Positions 15,932-24,920 of a stretch of DNA of 64,000 nucleotides are shown here, one piece after another. The notes below the pieces were generated by a model, which saw only the letters and a program-made list of their open reading frames with translations, ran no database searches and was not told where the DNA came from. Source of the stretch: Oleiagrimonas sp963817755 (GTDB taxonomy: Bacteria > Pseudomonadota > Gammaproteobacteria > Xanthomonadales > Rhodanobacteraceae); the NCBI GenBank assembly GCA_963817755.1, contig CAWFPB010000003.1, positions 496,001-560,000 of the forward strand, written 5' to 3'. Position numbers and translations under genes: made by a program. Positions within the stretch are counted from its first letter, which is position 1. Each line of letters begins with the position of its first letter.

Positions 15932-18900
15932 CTAGGTGGCGGTTCCTTGCGCGTCGGCCTCCGCGGCGTGGTTGCGGGCGTAGTGCAGATACAGCGCCGG
16001 GATCAGGTTGGTGGTCAGCAGCGCGCTCCACAGCATGCCGCCGAGGATGACAATGGCCATGCCCTGTTCGGGCGCGGCGCCCTGGCCCCACCCCAGTGCG
16101 GTGGGCAGGGTGCCAAGCACGGCTGTCAGCGTGGTCAGGGCGATCGGACGGAACCTTGCATGCACGGCTTCGCGCACGGCCTGCCCGGGAGCCATGCCGT
16201 GCTCCTCGTTGCGGCGCGCGCGATGCAGCAGCACGATGCCATGGTTCAGACTCAGGCCGATCAAAGCGAGGAACCCGACCAGGCCCATGGCATTGAGGCC
16301 CACGCCGCTGACGATCAGTGCAATGGCGCCACCGGTCAGGGCCAGCGGCACCTGCATCAGCAGCAGGGCGGGCATGCGCATGCCGTCGAACTGCAGCAGC
16401 AGGATGCCGGCCATCAGCGCCAGGGCCAGTAGCGAGGCCAGGGCGAGACGTTCCACGCTGCGCACCAGTTTCGGATACAGGCCGCCATAGGCAATGCGAT
16501 AGCCGGGCGGCAGGTGCAGGTGCGCGAGCGCCTTGCGACTGGCGTCGACAGCGCGACCCAGGGTCGTGGTCGGCGTGGCCAGCACGTCCAGTGCGCGTGC
16601 GCCGTCGATATGGCGCAACTGGATGGGCGTGGTGGTCATGCGCACATCGGCCAGCTGGCCCAGTGGCGTCCAGCCACGGTCGCGTATCGGCAGGGCGCGC
16701 AGTGCGGCGATCGAAAGATCCGTGGCGTGCGCCAGGCGCACGTAGATATCCAGCGGAAGGTTGCCCTTGAAGATCCGGGCGACGGTGACGCCGGCCATCA
16801 AGGGCTGCAGCTGGGCCTGCAGTTGCGCCGTGTCGATGCCGCGCGCGGCCATCGTCGCGGCGCGGGGGCGGATGCGCAATTGCGACACCGGGTAACCGTC
16901 ATTGGCAAACACGTCGTTGAATTGGGGCAGCTTGCGCAGGGTGGCGGCGATCCGTTCGGAAAGCCGGCGCAGTGGATGGATGCTGCCGCCGAACACATGG
17001 ATGACGAAGGGCTGCGGAAGGCCCGAAAGGCTTTCGCCGAGGCGCTCGATGGTGGGGGTGTCCATCTGCGTTTGCACGCCGTCCTGACGGCTCCTTCCAA
17101 GCAGGCGCCGGGCGATATGATCAAGACTGTTGACGTGGATGCCCGGCTTGAGACGGATCTGGATCTCACCGGCATAGGCCGGTTCGGTATAGGCGGTGTC
17201 CTGGCCCGAGCCCATGCGGGTGAAGGTGTGCGCCACGGCAGGATCCTTGCGCAACCGCGCGGTCAGTTCCCGTATCGAGGCGCGTGTTTGACGCAGTGAT
17301 GTGCCCGGGGGCAGGGCAAAGCTTTCCAGCAGCACACCCTCGTTGGGCAGCGGCAGGAAATGCATCGGCGTCCACGCCAGGCCCGCGACGGCAAGGGCGA
17401 ACAACCCCGCGCAGGCGGCCAGGGCACGGCGCGGCCGATCCAGCATCCATTCAAGGATCCGGGCATTGGCGCGGCGCAGACGTTCAAGCACTCGAGCACC
17501 CGCGGCCGCACGGCCTGGCCATCGATGGTTCTGCGCATGCGCCATGCCCAGCGGAATCAGGGTCAGCGAGACCACCAGCGAAGCCAGGATCGCCAGGCTC
17601 ATGGCCAGGGCAAAGGGCACGAAGAACAGGGAGGCCAACCCACCCACGAACAGCAGCGGAAGGAACACCGAAACCGTGGTCAGGCTGCCGCTGACATCCG
17701 GGCTGGCAATATCCGCCAGTCCGGCGCGGACGGCATCCCAACCATGATCGCCGCGTTCCTGGTGATGGTGGATGGCTTCCAGCACCACGATGGCGTCGTC
17801 CGCCACCAGCCCGACCGCGACGGTCAGGGCGCCGAGCGTCATGAGATTGAGGCTGTGGCCGCTGGCATGCAGACCGGCCACGGCCAGCAGCAGGGACAGC
17901 GGGATGCTGGCGATCAGCAATCCGATGCTTCGATGCGGGCCGAGCACCCACAGCAGGGCGGCCATGGCCAGCAGACCGCCGAGCAGCAGGTTGCGTCCGA
18001 GGTCGGTGCCGATCAGATGCACCATGTGCCCCTGGTCGTAGATACGCACCCAGCGCACATCCGGAGGGAGCAAGTCACGTGCCGAGTGCAGGGCACGCGC
18101 AACCGCGCGCGTGACCGGCGCGGTGGAGGCGCCCGGCTGCTTGATGACCGTCAGGGCCACGCCCGGACGGCCGTCCAGCTCGACTGCATTGTGCACCGGC
18201 GTGGCGGTGCGGGTGATACGGGCCAGGTCGCGCAGCGGAATCGGGCCATCCGGTCCCGGGATCGGCGTCATGCCCAGTTCGGCCGCATTGCGTGGCTGGT
18301 CGTCCAGCTGCAGGTTGATGTCCTGGTGTCCCTGGGCAATATGACCGGCCGATGCCAGTCGGACACGATCATGCAAGGCGCGCACGAGTCGTGTGACCGA
18401 CACGTCATGCGCATGCAGTGCCGCCAGATGTGGTTGGACCCAGAGCGCGGGTTCGCCGGCTCCGTAGATTTCCACGCGCTGCACACCGGGCAGGGCGCGC
18501 AGCATCGGTTCGATGCGAGCCTGTGCGATGCGCTGCACGTTGGCGGGCTTCACGCCCGCCGGGATCTGTGCAACGTAATCGGCCACCTCGTTGATGGCAT
18601 TGCCCATGATCTGCGCGTAGGGACGGGTTTGCGCCGGTAGTTGCCCGCGGACCCGGTCGATGGCTCCGTTGACGGCCACCAGATCGGCCTGCGCCGTGCT
18701 GGTCCGGCTGAAACGGGCGTTGATCTGGACGCTGCCGTGGCCCATGGTCGAACGTACGCCGACCAGATCCGGCAGTGCCAGTATCTGACTTTCGATGGGG
18801 CGCGCGATGCGCGCCTCCAGGGCCTGCTCGCTGCGGCCCGGTGCGTGCACGGTGACGCTGACCAGGGGATAGTCGAAGCGAGGAAGCACCTCGACCGGCA

Positions 18901-19003
18901 TGCGGGTCAGTGCAAGGATGCCGTAGACCGCCACCAGTCCGTAACACAGGATCCACAGTGCCGGGCGCATTGCGAAATGGCGCAGCTTGCGCGGCAGCGC
19001 CAT
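15932..19003 (-). CDS. RND-family efflux transporter permease
   Basis: A 1023-residue proton-driven inner-membrane pump of the AcrB/MexB/CzcA superfamily with the usual 12 helices and two large periplasmic loops. The N-terminus has MPVEVLPRFDYPLVSVTVHA, and the proton-relay helix near residue 400 contains TVAVGLVADDAIVVLEAI with both Asp residues. The second half ends with PTALGWGQGAAPEQGMAIVI, the typical TM11-12 region. It is encoded 1 base after its adaptor and exports drugs, lipids or metals in a tripartite complex. No outer-membrane channel gene lies next to it, so it must borrow one from elsewhere. The downstream gene is convergent. Confidence 0.92.
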   Translation of the reverse strand: MALPRKLRHFAMRPALWILCYGLVAVYGILALTRMPVEVLPRFDYPLVSVTVHAPGRSEQALEARIARPIESQILALPDLVGVRSTMGHGSVQINARFSRTSTAQADLVAVNGAIDRVRGQLPAQTRPYAQIMGNAINEVADYVAQIPAGVKPANVQRIAQARIEPMLRALPGVQRVEIYGAGEPALWVQPHLAALHAHDVSVTRLVRALHDRVRLASAGHIAQGHQDINLQLDDQPRNAAELGMTPIPGPDGPIPLRDLARITRTATPVHNAVELDGRPGVALTVIKQPGASTAPVTRAVARALHSARDLLPPDVRWVRIYDQGHMVHLIGTDLGRNLLLGGLLAMAALLWVLGPHRSIGLLIASIPLSLLLAVAGLHASGHSLNLMTLGALTVAVGLVADDAIVVLEAIHHHQERGDHGWDAVRAGLADIASPDVSGSLTTVSVFLPLLFVGGLASLFFVPFALAMSLAILASLVVSLTLIPLGMAHAQNHRWPGRAAAGARVLERLRRANARILEWMLDRPRRALAACAGLFALAVAGLAWTPMHFLPLPNEGVLLESFALPPGTSLRQTRASIRELTARLRKDPAVAHTFTRMGSGQDTAYTEPAYAGEIQIRLKPGIHVNSLDHIARRLLGRSRQDGVQTQMDTPTIERLGESLSGLPQPFVIHVFGGSIHPLRRLSERIAATLRKLPQFNDVFANDGYPVSQLRIRPRAATMAARGIDTAQLQAQLQPLMAGVTVARIFKGNLPLDIYVRLAHATDLSIAALRALPIRDRGWTPLGQLADVRMTTTPIQLRHIDGARALDVLATPTTTLGRAVDASRKALAHLHLPPGYRIAYGGLYPKLVRSVERLALASLLALALMAGILLLQFDGMRMPALLLMQVPLALTGGAIALIVSGVGLNAMGLVGFLALIGLSLNHGIVLLHRARRNEEHGMAPGQAVREAVHARFRPIALTTLTAVLGTLPTALGWGQGAAPEQGMAIVILGGMLWSALLTTNLIPALYLHYARNHAAEADAQGTAT

Positions 19004-19004
19004 C

Positions 19005-20069
19005 TCAGTCCTGGACCCGGAAATGGTGGGCGATATCGCGATGAAACCGGCGGTATGCGTGATCGACGATCACTTCCATGCCCGGTTCCAGGCCGTCCAC
19101 GATTTCGGTTCTCTGGCCGTGACGTGGTCCCGGCACGACGGCGCGACGCCGGTCGCCGGCGGCGGTGTGCAGCAGCACCCACCAATGACCGCGGTCCAGG
19201 ACCAGCGCCCGTGTAGGCAGCATGATGCGACTCCTGGGCGGACCCTCCAGCTGCACCGTGCCGGTCTCGCCGCTGATCCATGCGTGGTTCGGGGATGCCG
19301 GATCGATGCGCGCGAGGGTGACCGGTTGGGCCCCGTCGGGTCGTAGTCGAGGTGGCAACTGGGTCACCCGAACGGGTAGTGCCGCCGAGCCGTCGTCGGG
19401 CAGGAAGCGGCCGCGCATGTCGATATGCAATTGGCGGCGGGCCTGCGGTGCATACACGGAGGCATCCAGCATCAGGGCATGGTCGGGTTGGACCACAACC
19501 AGGACCTGGCCCGCCATCACGCGTTCTCCCGCGTGTGCCATCACCTTGACCACCGTGCCCGAGACGGGGGCAAGCAGCACGGATGCGGCGCGATCCGAGC
19601 GCAGCATCAGTTGCGCGGCCACGGACTGATCCTGCGCCCGGTCGAGTGCGACGATGGCACGGTTCACATCCTGGTGTGTGGACAGGTGATCCGTGAACCG
19701 TTGCCGCACTTCTTCCAGCGTATCGTGAAAGGCTTGTTCTTCATGGCGGGCTGACTGAAGCCGGGCCTTGTCGCGGTCCAGGCGTGCCCGGACCCGGGTG
19801 CCTTCGATGTCACCGATGCGCTGCCCGGCATGCAGCGCGCTTCCGGGCACGAGGTCCATATGCATGAGACGTCCGTCGCAATCGGTCCGTACGACGGCAC
19901 GAGTGATCGGCTTGACGCGGGCAAAGGCGCGGATGTGGCTCCGGATCGTTTGCGCGTGGACAGTGACGGTGGCTGGCGCCGCAAGGGCGGCGGCGCTCGA
20001 CGACAGGACGGCCGCTGCAATCCAGTAGCGTAGGCATGTACACGAGACACGGTGCGTCCGGCGTTCCAT
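19005..20069 (-). CDS. RND efflux periplasmic adaptor protein
   Basis: A membrane-fusion protein of about 354 residues. The N-terminus is a cleavable signal peptide (WIAAAVLSSSAAALA near residues 13-27) with no lipobox Cys at the cleavage site. A lipoyl-like half-motif follows (VRTDCDGRLMHMDLVPGSAL), then a short helical hairpin, the second lipoyl half (LLAPVSGTVVKVMAHAGERV) and a beta-barrel. It links the RND pump, which starts 1 base downstream, to an outer-membrane channel. A GTG at 20093 would add eight residues; the ATG at 20069 gives a better signal peptide, though neither has a strong ribosome site. Confidence 0.88.
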   Translation of the reverse strand: MERRTHRVSCTCLRYWIAAAVLSSSAAALAAPATVTVHAQTIRSHIRAFARVKPITRAVVRTDCDGRLMHMDLVPGSALHAGQRIGDIEGTRVRARLDRDKARLQSARHEEQAFHDTLEEVRQRFTDHLSTHQDVNRAIVALDRAQDQSVAAQLMLRSDRAASVLLAPVSGTVVKVMAHAGERVMAGQVLVVVQPDHALMLDASVYAPQARRQLHIDMRGRFLPDDGSAALPVRVTQLPPRLRPDGAQPVTLARIDPASPNHAWISGETGTVQLEGPPRSRIMLPTRALVLDRGHWWVLLHTAAGDRRRAVVPGPRHGQRTEIVDGLEPGMEVIVDHAYRRFHRDIAHHFRVQD

Positions 20070-20149
20070 GCAAGAGAGTCTAGCGCGATGCACCTGTCAC
20101 GAATCTGTCCATGGACCGGCTGGCGCGGCCGTTCGCGCGTGCAGGCAAG

Positions 20150-20178
20150 AAAAAGGGGCGGCCCTTTGGACCGCCCCC
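20150..20178 (-). terminator. Rho-independent terminator of the wall hydrolase gene
   Basis: Read leftward, GGGGCGG and CCGCCCC (20171-20177 and 20155-20161) form a 7-bp stem with a 9-base loop, followed by five T (20150-20154 on the other strand). It lies 23 bases after the stop of the SleB-like gene and before the RND adaptor. Confidence 0.85.
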
Positions 20179-20200
20179 AGATCAACCGGTGTCATTGCGA

Positions 20201-20635
20201 TCAGTTGGCTGCGTAGAACGCGTGTGCGCCAATGGTGCGCAGTGGTGCATGCGTGGCCCATTTTGGCGAAATGCTGGTCGTGGCGAAGTGGTTCGCGCCG
20301 GGTACGACCATCACGCGATCCTGCTTGGGAAGCTTCCATATCGCCATGCTTTCGCCGGCGATCTTCCAGGCCTTGTTGAAGGCCTTCAGGTTGGTGATCT
20401 CGAAGCTGGAAGGGGTGGTGGTCAGTGCGAACTGGCGCGGTGCGCGCACCACGTCGCACACGGTCTTGCCATAGCGCCCCTGTTCGCGGCGGCGCATGGC
20501 CACCTCGGCGACGGCGAACTGTCCGATCGTGGATTGCCCGCGGGCTTCCAGGTACACCGTCGTGGCCAGACAGGTCTGGTCCGCGAGATGGTGCGGAAGC
20601 AGGGTGGTCAACCACATCAACCAGGCGAGTTTCAT
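20201..20635 (-). CDS. SleB-like cell wall hydrolase
   Basis: A 144-residue exported hydrolase of the Hydrolase_2/SleB family. A short N-terminal hydrophobic stretch (MKLAWLMWLTTLLPHHLA) may be a signal peptide. The catalytic-domain hallmark ATTVYLEARGQSTIGQFAVA near residues 24-43 carries the conserved Glu, and VCDVVRAPRQFA and WATHAPLRTIGAHAFYAA match the later parts. Relatives are lytic transglycosylase-like enzymes that cut peptidoglycan. The ATG at 20635 has GAGGAG 8 bases upstream, which overrides the longer open frame that starts at 20752. It is monocistronic and closed by the terminator at 20150-20178. Confidence 0.82.
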   Translation of the reverse strand: MKLAWLMWLTTLLPHHLADQTCLATTVYLEARGQSTIGQFAVAEVAMRRREQGRYGKTVCDVVRAPRQFALTTTPSSFEITNLKAFNKAWKIAGESMAIWKLPKQDRVMVVPGANHFATTSISPKWATHAPLRTIGAHAFYAAN

Positions 20636-21089
20636 TGTTGCATTCTCCTCAGGCCGTACGCTGGGCCGAAACATGGCCCGTGCGCGCTTGAGCGGCAGCC
20701 GCATCCGCGCGCTACCGGTCGTTACCGAATCGCGGCATGCAGTCGCACACACCGCAAGACGAACGCTGCATTCCTGCGCAGCGCCGATCCGAAAATTCCA
20801 TTGTGTTGTCGGGAAATGGCTCCGATGCGCGGCAATTGGCGGAAGCGAATGGGTGGCTCCGCGCGTCGGTGCCCGCGTGGTGCGGACAGTTCAGGGTTGT
20901 ACGGCGTGTCTGCCGCCGGGTCGCGCCAAGCCGGAATCATCCGGTTCGTCGCGCTCGTTCCATGGCCGCTTTTGTGTCACCTGACAGCCATCGAATAACG
21001 CAAATTTAGCGATTGGGCGCGCCCGAGTCAATATTTTCGCGCCAAATGTTCATGGCCAGTTAAAGCGTGCATCGCGCGCAACCGGCGAC
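20636..21089. other. Intergenic region without recognisable gene
   Basis: This 454-base gap separates the start of the SleB-like gene and the stop of ygfZ. Short open frames exist on both strands (for example 20737-21009) but lack ribosome sites and recognisable domains. The 5' leader and promoter of the SleB-like gene must lie here, but I cannot point to convincing -35/-10 boxes. The stretch near 20995-21050 is AT-richer than the surroundings. Confidence 0.4.
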
Positions 21090-21914
21090 TCAAGCGCCGA
21101 ACGTGTGCAGCAATTGGGGCATCCGGCCCCCGTCCTCCGATGCACGCAGACGCTCCAGCAGACGCTCGTGCACTACGGCGAGTGCTTCGTATGCCTGGCC
21201 TGCCGGCATGCAATCGAGTACCTGCATGGCGTTCTCGGAGGTGCTCTCGAGCGTCTGTCCGGCATCGATCGAGATCGTCCCCGTCTCCACCGCCTCATGC
21301 AGTGCCAGGTGCACGAGGACATGCTTGTGCCCGCCGCGATAGTGCAGGCGGGCTGCGATTTCCTGGCCTGGAAAACAACCCTTGTCCAGGCTCAGCGCGC
21401 CCAGGCGGCGTAAGCCCAGGGCCGGAGGCAGCAGGGTGGACAACAGCGTATCGGGCAACCAGGGTTCGCCATGGCGGATGGCCTTCAGCCGCCATGACCC
21501 CGGGTCATCGGGTGCACCGGGGAAAACAAGGCTGTGTTCATCCAGCCCGATGGTCAGGGTTTGGCCATCCATGCCGATGCGATGGGCGGGCAGGGACGGA
21601 CCGATGCCGAGGATGCATGGTGCACTCGCCTCGAATGTCACGCTGGACCGGAACACATACCGCCCGAGGCCTTCGGCCATGGCGGACGCATCTCCGCCGC
21701 GCAGCAGGGCGACCAGCGTGTTTTCGTCCGTTCGCGCAAGATGAAACAGGAACTGCACGCGTCCTCGCGCATCCAGCCATGCACTCCATTGCCACTGTCC
21801 GGGCGCCAACGCCTGCACATTGCTGGTGAACTGGGCATGCGCAAATGTCGATGCATCCGCACCACGGATCGTCAACGTAGAGGTCATGCAAGCGGATGTT
21901 TGTAAAGGTTTCAT
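21090..21914 (-). CDS. ygfZ: YgfZ/GcvT-domain folate-binding protein, Fe-S cluster maintenance
   Basis: A 274-residue tetrahydrofolate-binding protein. The diagnostic YgfZ signature appears as DKGCFPGQEIAARLHYRGGHK near residues 192-212; its Cys is the residue needed for function in the E. coli protein. The N-terminal part (FAHAQFTSNVQALAPGQWQW) is the usual beginning of domain 1. YgfZ helps keep some Fe-S enzymes intact under oxidative stress. Its position directly divergent from the succinate dehydrogenase operon, which encodes an Fe-S enzyme, is consistent with that role. The ATG at 21914 is used; ATG at 21887 would trim nine residues. Confidence 0.88.
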   Translation of the reverse strand: MKPLQTSACMTSTLTIRGADASTFAHAQFTSNVQALAPGQWQWSAWLDARGRVQFLFHLARTDENTLVALLRGGDASAMAEGLGRYVFRSSVTFEASAPCILGIGPSLPAHRIGMDGQTLTIGLDEHSLVFPGAPDDPGSWRLKAIRHGEPWLPDTLLSTLLPPALGLRRLGALSLDKGCFPGQEIAARLHYRGGHKHVLVHLALHEAVETGTISIDAGQTLESTSENAMQVLDCMPAGQAYEALAVVHERLLERLRASEDGGRMPQLLHTFGA

Positions 21915-21973
21915 GTTGTGGATCCATGCGTTGAAAAGCGGGGTGCGGCCGCGTTGCCATCGATGTCTGCCGC

Positions 21974-22002
21974 TTGTGCTGCGACATGGCAGGTATTAGG
22001 AT
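21974..22002 (+). promoter_or_regulatory. Possible promoter of the succinate dehydrogenase operon
   Basis: TTGTGC (21974-21979) and TAGGAT (21997-22002) are separated by 17 bases, and end 22 bases before the first gene of the operon. Each hexamer matches the sigma-70 consensus in four positions. This is the best candidate in the ygfZ-sdh divergent spacer but is modest. Confidence 0.35.
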
Positions 22003-22024
22003 TTTCGGGATCAATTCCAAGCCC

Positions 22025-22189
22025 ATGAACGACAAGAGCCCCACGCCCCCCGATTCCCGCGATGCCGAACCCAAGCCGTCTGCGACGGTGCCGGACGGCC
22101 CGAAACCGGAATCCCGAAACGACAGGCCCCGGCTGGACCCGGTTCGCTACGGCGACTGGGAAAAGAACGGACGCTGTATCGATTTCTGA
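22025..22189 (+). CDS. SDHAF4-like succinate dehydrogenase assembly factor (DUF1674)
   Basis: A 54-residue protein whose C-terminus RLDPVRYGDWEKNGRCIDF is the invariant end of the DUF1674/SDHAF4 family. The N-terminal half is Pro- and charge-rich and probably disordered. In eukaryotes Sdh8/SDHAF4 protects flavinylated SdhA before it binds SdhB; bacterial homologues are taken to do the same. Its place directly ahead of sdhC, 63 bases upstream and on the same strand, supports that role. An in-frame ATG at 21974 exists, but it would overlap the candidate promoter, so the ATG at 22025 is chosen. Confidence 0.85.
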   Translation: MNDKSPTPPDSRDAEPKPSATVPDGPKPESRNDRPRLDPVRYGDWEKNGRCIDF

Positions 22190-22252
22190 ACAGGCGCGTG
22201 AGGTGCCCGTCGTTGGGTACGCAAGCGATTTCACCTTTCAAGGATAGCCACG

Positions 22253-22645
22253 ATGGCACAGAGCGGGCGACCTCTTTCCCCCCACATCGGCATCTACCGC
22301 TGGCAGGTGCAGATGGTGACCTCGATTTTGCATCGCGCGACCGGCATCGCGCTGGCGGCCGGCACGCTGCTGGTGCTGTGGGGCCTGATGGCATTGGCCT
22401 CCGGCCCCTCCGCCTGGGCGGGCTTTTCCGGATTCGTCGGTAGTCCGGTCGGACTGATTCTGCTGCTGGGGTGGACATGGGCACTGATGTTCCACCTGTG
22501 CAACGGCATACGGCACCTGCTGCAGGACACGGGCATGGGCTACGGGATCCCGCAGTTCGTGCGTTCGAGCTGGCTGGCGGTGATCGCCAGCGTGATCCTG
22601 ACCATTCTCATTTGGGTCTACCTGGCCGGTGGAGGTGTGCTGTGA
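22253..22645 (+). CDS. sdhC: Succinate dehydrogenase cytochrome b556 subunit
   Basis: A 130-residue membrane subunit of complex II with three helices. The family start PLSPHIGIYRWQVQMVTSIL is followed by HRATGIALAAGTLLVLWG; the Ser and Arg here help form the quinone site. FHLCNGIRHLLQDTGMG carries the His that ligates heme b on this subunit. Together with SdhD it anchors the catalytic dimer and reduces ubiquinone. AAGGA precedes the ATG, and the stop overlaps the GTG start of sdhD by 4 bases. Confidence 0.95.
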   Translation: MAQSGRPLSPHIGIYRWQVQMVTSILHRATGIALAAGTLLVLWGLMALASGPSAWAGFSGFVGSPVGLILLLGWTWALMFHLCNGIRHLLQDTGMGYGIPQFVRSSWLAVIASVILTILIWVYLAGGGVL

Positions 22646-23025
22646 GCGATTTGCGTAACCCCCTGGAGCGCGCCCGCGGGCTGGGTTCGGCCAAGAGCGG
22701 CGCCCAGCACTGGTGGATGCAGCGCATCACCGCGGTCGCCCTGGTGTTCCTGGGCATCTGGTTCGTGATCCAGATGCTGGGCCTGATGCATGCCGGCTAC
22801 CACGAGGCGCACCTGATGCTCTCGCGCCCCTGGAATGCGGTGCTGATGGTCGCCTTCACCAGCGCGATGTTCTGGCATGCCCAGCTCGGCCTGCAGGTGG
22901 TGATCGAGGATTACGTGCACACGCGCTGGCTCGAGGTCAGCCTGATGGTGCTGGTCAAGCTGCTTGCCGCCCTGTTCGCGATTGCCTGCGCGCTGGCAGT
23001 CCTGCGCATCGCACTCGTCGGCTAA
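22642..23025 (+). CDS. sdhD: Succinate dehydrogenase membrane anchor subunit
   Basis: A 127-residue three-helix anchor. It begins with LRNPLERARGLGSAKSGAQH and HWWMQRITAVALVFLGIWF, where the SdhD family has its Ser/His-Trp motif, and HAQLGLQVVIEDYVHTRW contains the conserved His for heme b and the Asp-Tyr pair at the quinone site. The start is the GTG at 22642, which overlaps the sdhC stop by 4 bases; no ATG fits. It ends 10 bases before sdhA. Confidence 0.94.
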   Translation: MSDLRNPLERARGLGSAKSGAQHWWMQRITAVALVFLGIWFVIQMLGLMHAGYHEAHLMLSRPWNAVLMVAFTSAMFWHAQLGLQVVIEDYVHTRWLEVSLMVLVKLLAALFAIACALAVLRIALVG

Positions 23026-23035
23026 AGGAACGTTC

Positions 23036-24823
23036 ATGGAAAGCTACAAGGTTCAGCAACACAAGTTCGACGTGGTTGTGGTCGGTGCCGGCGGTGCCGG
23101 ACTGCGTGCGACCTTCGGCCTGGCGCAGAAGGGCCTGAAGGCCGCCTGCGTGACCAAGGTCTTCCCGACCCGCTCGCACACCGTGGCGGCGCAGGGCGGC
23201 ATTGCCGCCGCGCTCGGCAACATGGGCGAGGACGACTGGCGATTCCACTTCTACGACACCATCAAGGGCGGCGACTGGCTCGGCGACCAGGATGCGATCG
23301 AGTACATGTGCAAGCACGCGCCCGAAGCGGTGATCGAGCTCGAGCACTACGGCGTGCCGTTCTCGCGCACCGAGGAAGGCAAGATCTACCAGCGCCCGTT
23401 CGGCGGCATGACCACGCATTACGGCAAGGGCACCGCGCAGCGCACCTGCGCCGCAGCCGACCGGACCGGGCACGCGATCCTGCATACGCTGTACCAGCAG
23501 TCGCTGGCGCATGACGCGACGTTCTTTGTCGAGTATTTCGCCACCGACCTGATCTTCGACGAAGAGGGCGTGTGCCGGGGCGTGATGGCGCTGGACCTCA
23601 ACGAGGGCACGCTGCATGTGTTCCGCGGCCACGCCGTGGTGCTGGCCACCGGCGGCTACGGACGCGCGTACTTCTCCTGCACCTCGGCGCACACCTGCAC
23701 CGGCGACGGCGGCGGCATGGTGCTGCGTGCCGGCCTGCCGCTGCAGGACCTGGAGTTCGTGCAGTTCCACCCGACCGGCATCTACGGTGCCGGCTGCCTG
23801 ATCACCGAGGGTGTGCGCGGCGAGGGCGGTTACCTGACCAATTCCAAGGGCGAGCGCTTCATGGAGCGCTACGCGCCCAGCGCCAAGGACCTGGCCTCGC
23901 GCGACGTGGTCTCGCGCGCCGAGACCATCGAGATCCGCGAAGGCCGCGGTGTCGGCGACAACGCCGACCACACCTACCTGAACCTCATGCACCTGGGTCC
24001 CGAGGTGATCAACGAGCGCCTGCCGGGCATCGCCGAGACCGCGCGCATCTTCGCCGGTGTCGACGTGACCAAGGAGCCGATCCCGGTGCTGCCGACCGTG
24101 CACTACAACATGGGCGGCATCCCGACCAACTACCACGGCGAGGTCGTGCACAAGAAGGGCGACGACCCCGATGCCGTGGTGCCGGGACTATTCGCCATCG
24201 GCGAGGCCGGCTGCGTATCGGTGCACGGCGCCAACCGCCTGGGCTCGAACTCGCTGCTCGACCTGGTGGTGTTCGGCCGCGCCGCCGCGCATCGCTGCGC
24301 CGAGATCATCCAGCCCGGCGCCGCGCACAAGGACCTGCCGTCCAGCGCACTGGACAAGGCGCTGGCACGCTTGGACAAGCTGCGTCACGCCGACGGGGAC
24401 ACCCCGACGGCCGACATCCGCATGAACATGCAAAAGACCATGCAGAGCGACGCCGCGGTCTACCGCACCCAGGAAACCCTGGAAGAGGGCTGCGAGAAGA
24501 TCAGCAAGATCCACGCTTCCTTCGAGAACGTGCGCGTGAGCGATCGTTCCATGGTGTGGAACTCGGACCTGGTGGAGACGCTGGAGCTTTCCAACCTGCT
24601 CGACCAGGCCGTGGCCACCATGTACTCGGCCGAACAGCGCAAGGAGTCGCGCGGCGCGCACGCCCGCGAGGACTTCCCGGACCGGCTGGACGACGAGTGG
24701 ATGAAGCACACCCTGGTGTCGGTCGACGAGAAGGGCAAGCCCAGTTTCGACTTCCGCCCCGTGCACATGAACACGCTCAGCGACGACGTCGAGACCGTAC
24801 CGCCGAAGAAGCGCGTGTACTGA
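23036..24823 (+). CDS. sdhA: Succinate dehydrogenase flavoprotein subunit
   Basis: A 595-residue flavoprotein that oxidises succinate to fumarate. FAD binding: VVVVGAGGAGLRATFGLAQK near residues 13-32, then TRSHTVAAQGGIAAALGN with the His that carries covalent FAD. Substrate site: HPTGIYGAGCLITEGVRGEG near residues 242-261 and the His and Arg of HGANRLGSNSLLDLVVFG near 390-407. The C-terminal helical domain ends in KKRVY. Length is close to the E. coli protein (588). AAAGGAA lies 5-11 bases before the ATG. It feeds electrons to SdhB; covalent flavinylation would need SdhE, encoded at 34015. Confidence 0.97.
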   Translation: MESYKVQQHKFDVVVVGAGGAGLRATFGLAQKGLKAACVTKVFPTRSHTVAAQGGIAAALGNMGEDDWRFHFYDTIKGGDWLGDQDAIEYMCKHAPEAVIELEHYGVPFSRTEEGKIYQRPFGGMTTHYGKGTAQRTCAAADRTGHAILHTLYQQSLAHDATFFVEYFATDLIFDEEGVCRGVMALDLNEGTLHVFRGHAVVLATGGYGRAYFSCTSAHTCTGDGGGMVLRAGLPLQDLEFVQFHPTGIYGAGCLITEGVRGEGGYLTNSKGERFMERYAPSAKDLASRDVVSRAETIEIREGRGVGDNADHTYLNLMHLGPEVINERLPGIAETARIFAGVDVTKEPIPVLPTVHYNMGGIPTNYHGEVVHKKGDDPDAVVPGLFAIGEAGCVSVHGANRLGSNSLLDLVVFGRAAAHRCAEIIQPGAAHKDLPSSALDKALARLDKLRHADGDTPTADIRMNMQKTMQSDAAVYRTQETLEEGCEKISKIHASFENVRVSDRSMVWNSDLVETLELSNLLDQAVATMYSAEQRKESRGAHAREDFPDRLDDEWMKHTLVSVDEKGKPSFDFRPVHMNTLSDDVETVPPKKRVY

Positions 24824-24828
24824 GAACC

Positions 24829-24855
24829 GGGAATGGGGAGTCCGGAGTCGGGAAT
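24829..24855. repeat. GGGAATN-type degenerate repeat in the sdhA-sdhB spacer
   Basis: Three degenerate copies of the unit GGGAATG/GGGAGTC lie in direct orientation within the 97-base gap between sdhA and sdhB. The unit is the same as in the larger inverted array between nuoF and nuoG (58166-58260). Such GGGAATN strings are typical extragenic repeats of Xanthomonadales genomes. Confidence 0.55.
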
Positions 24856-24920
24856 GTGCATGCCGATTCCGCTCCGAGTTCGCCGCTGCTGAACTTTCAA
24901 ATCGAAATCCGGAAAACACC

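Noticed and set aside
20737..21009. Possible 90-codon gene in the SleB-ygfZ spacer
   Set aside because: No ribosome site, no family motif and an atypical Arg/Ser-rich composition.
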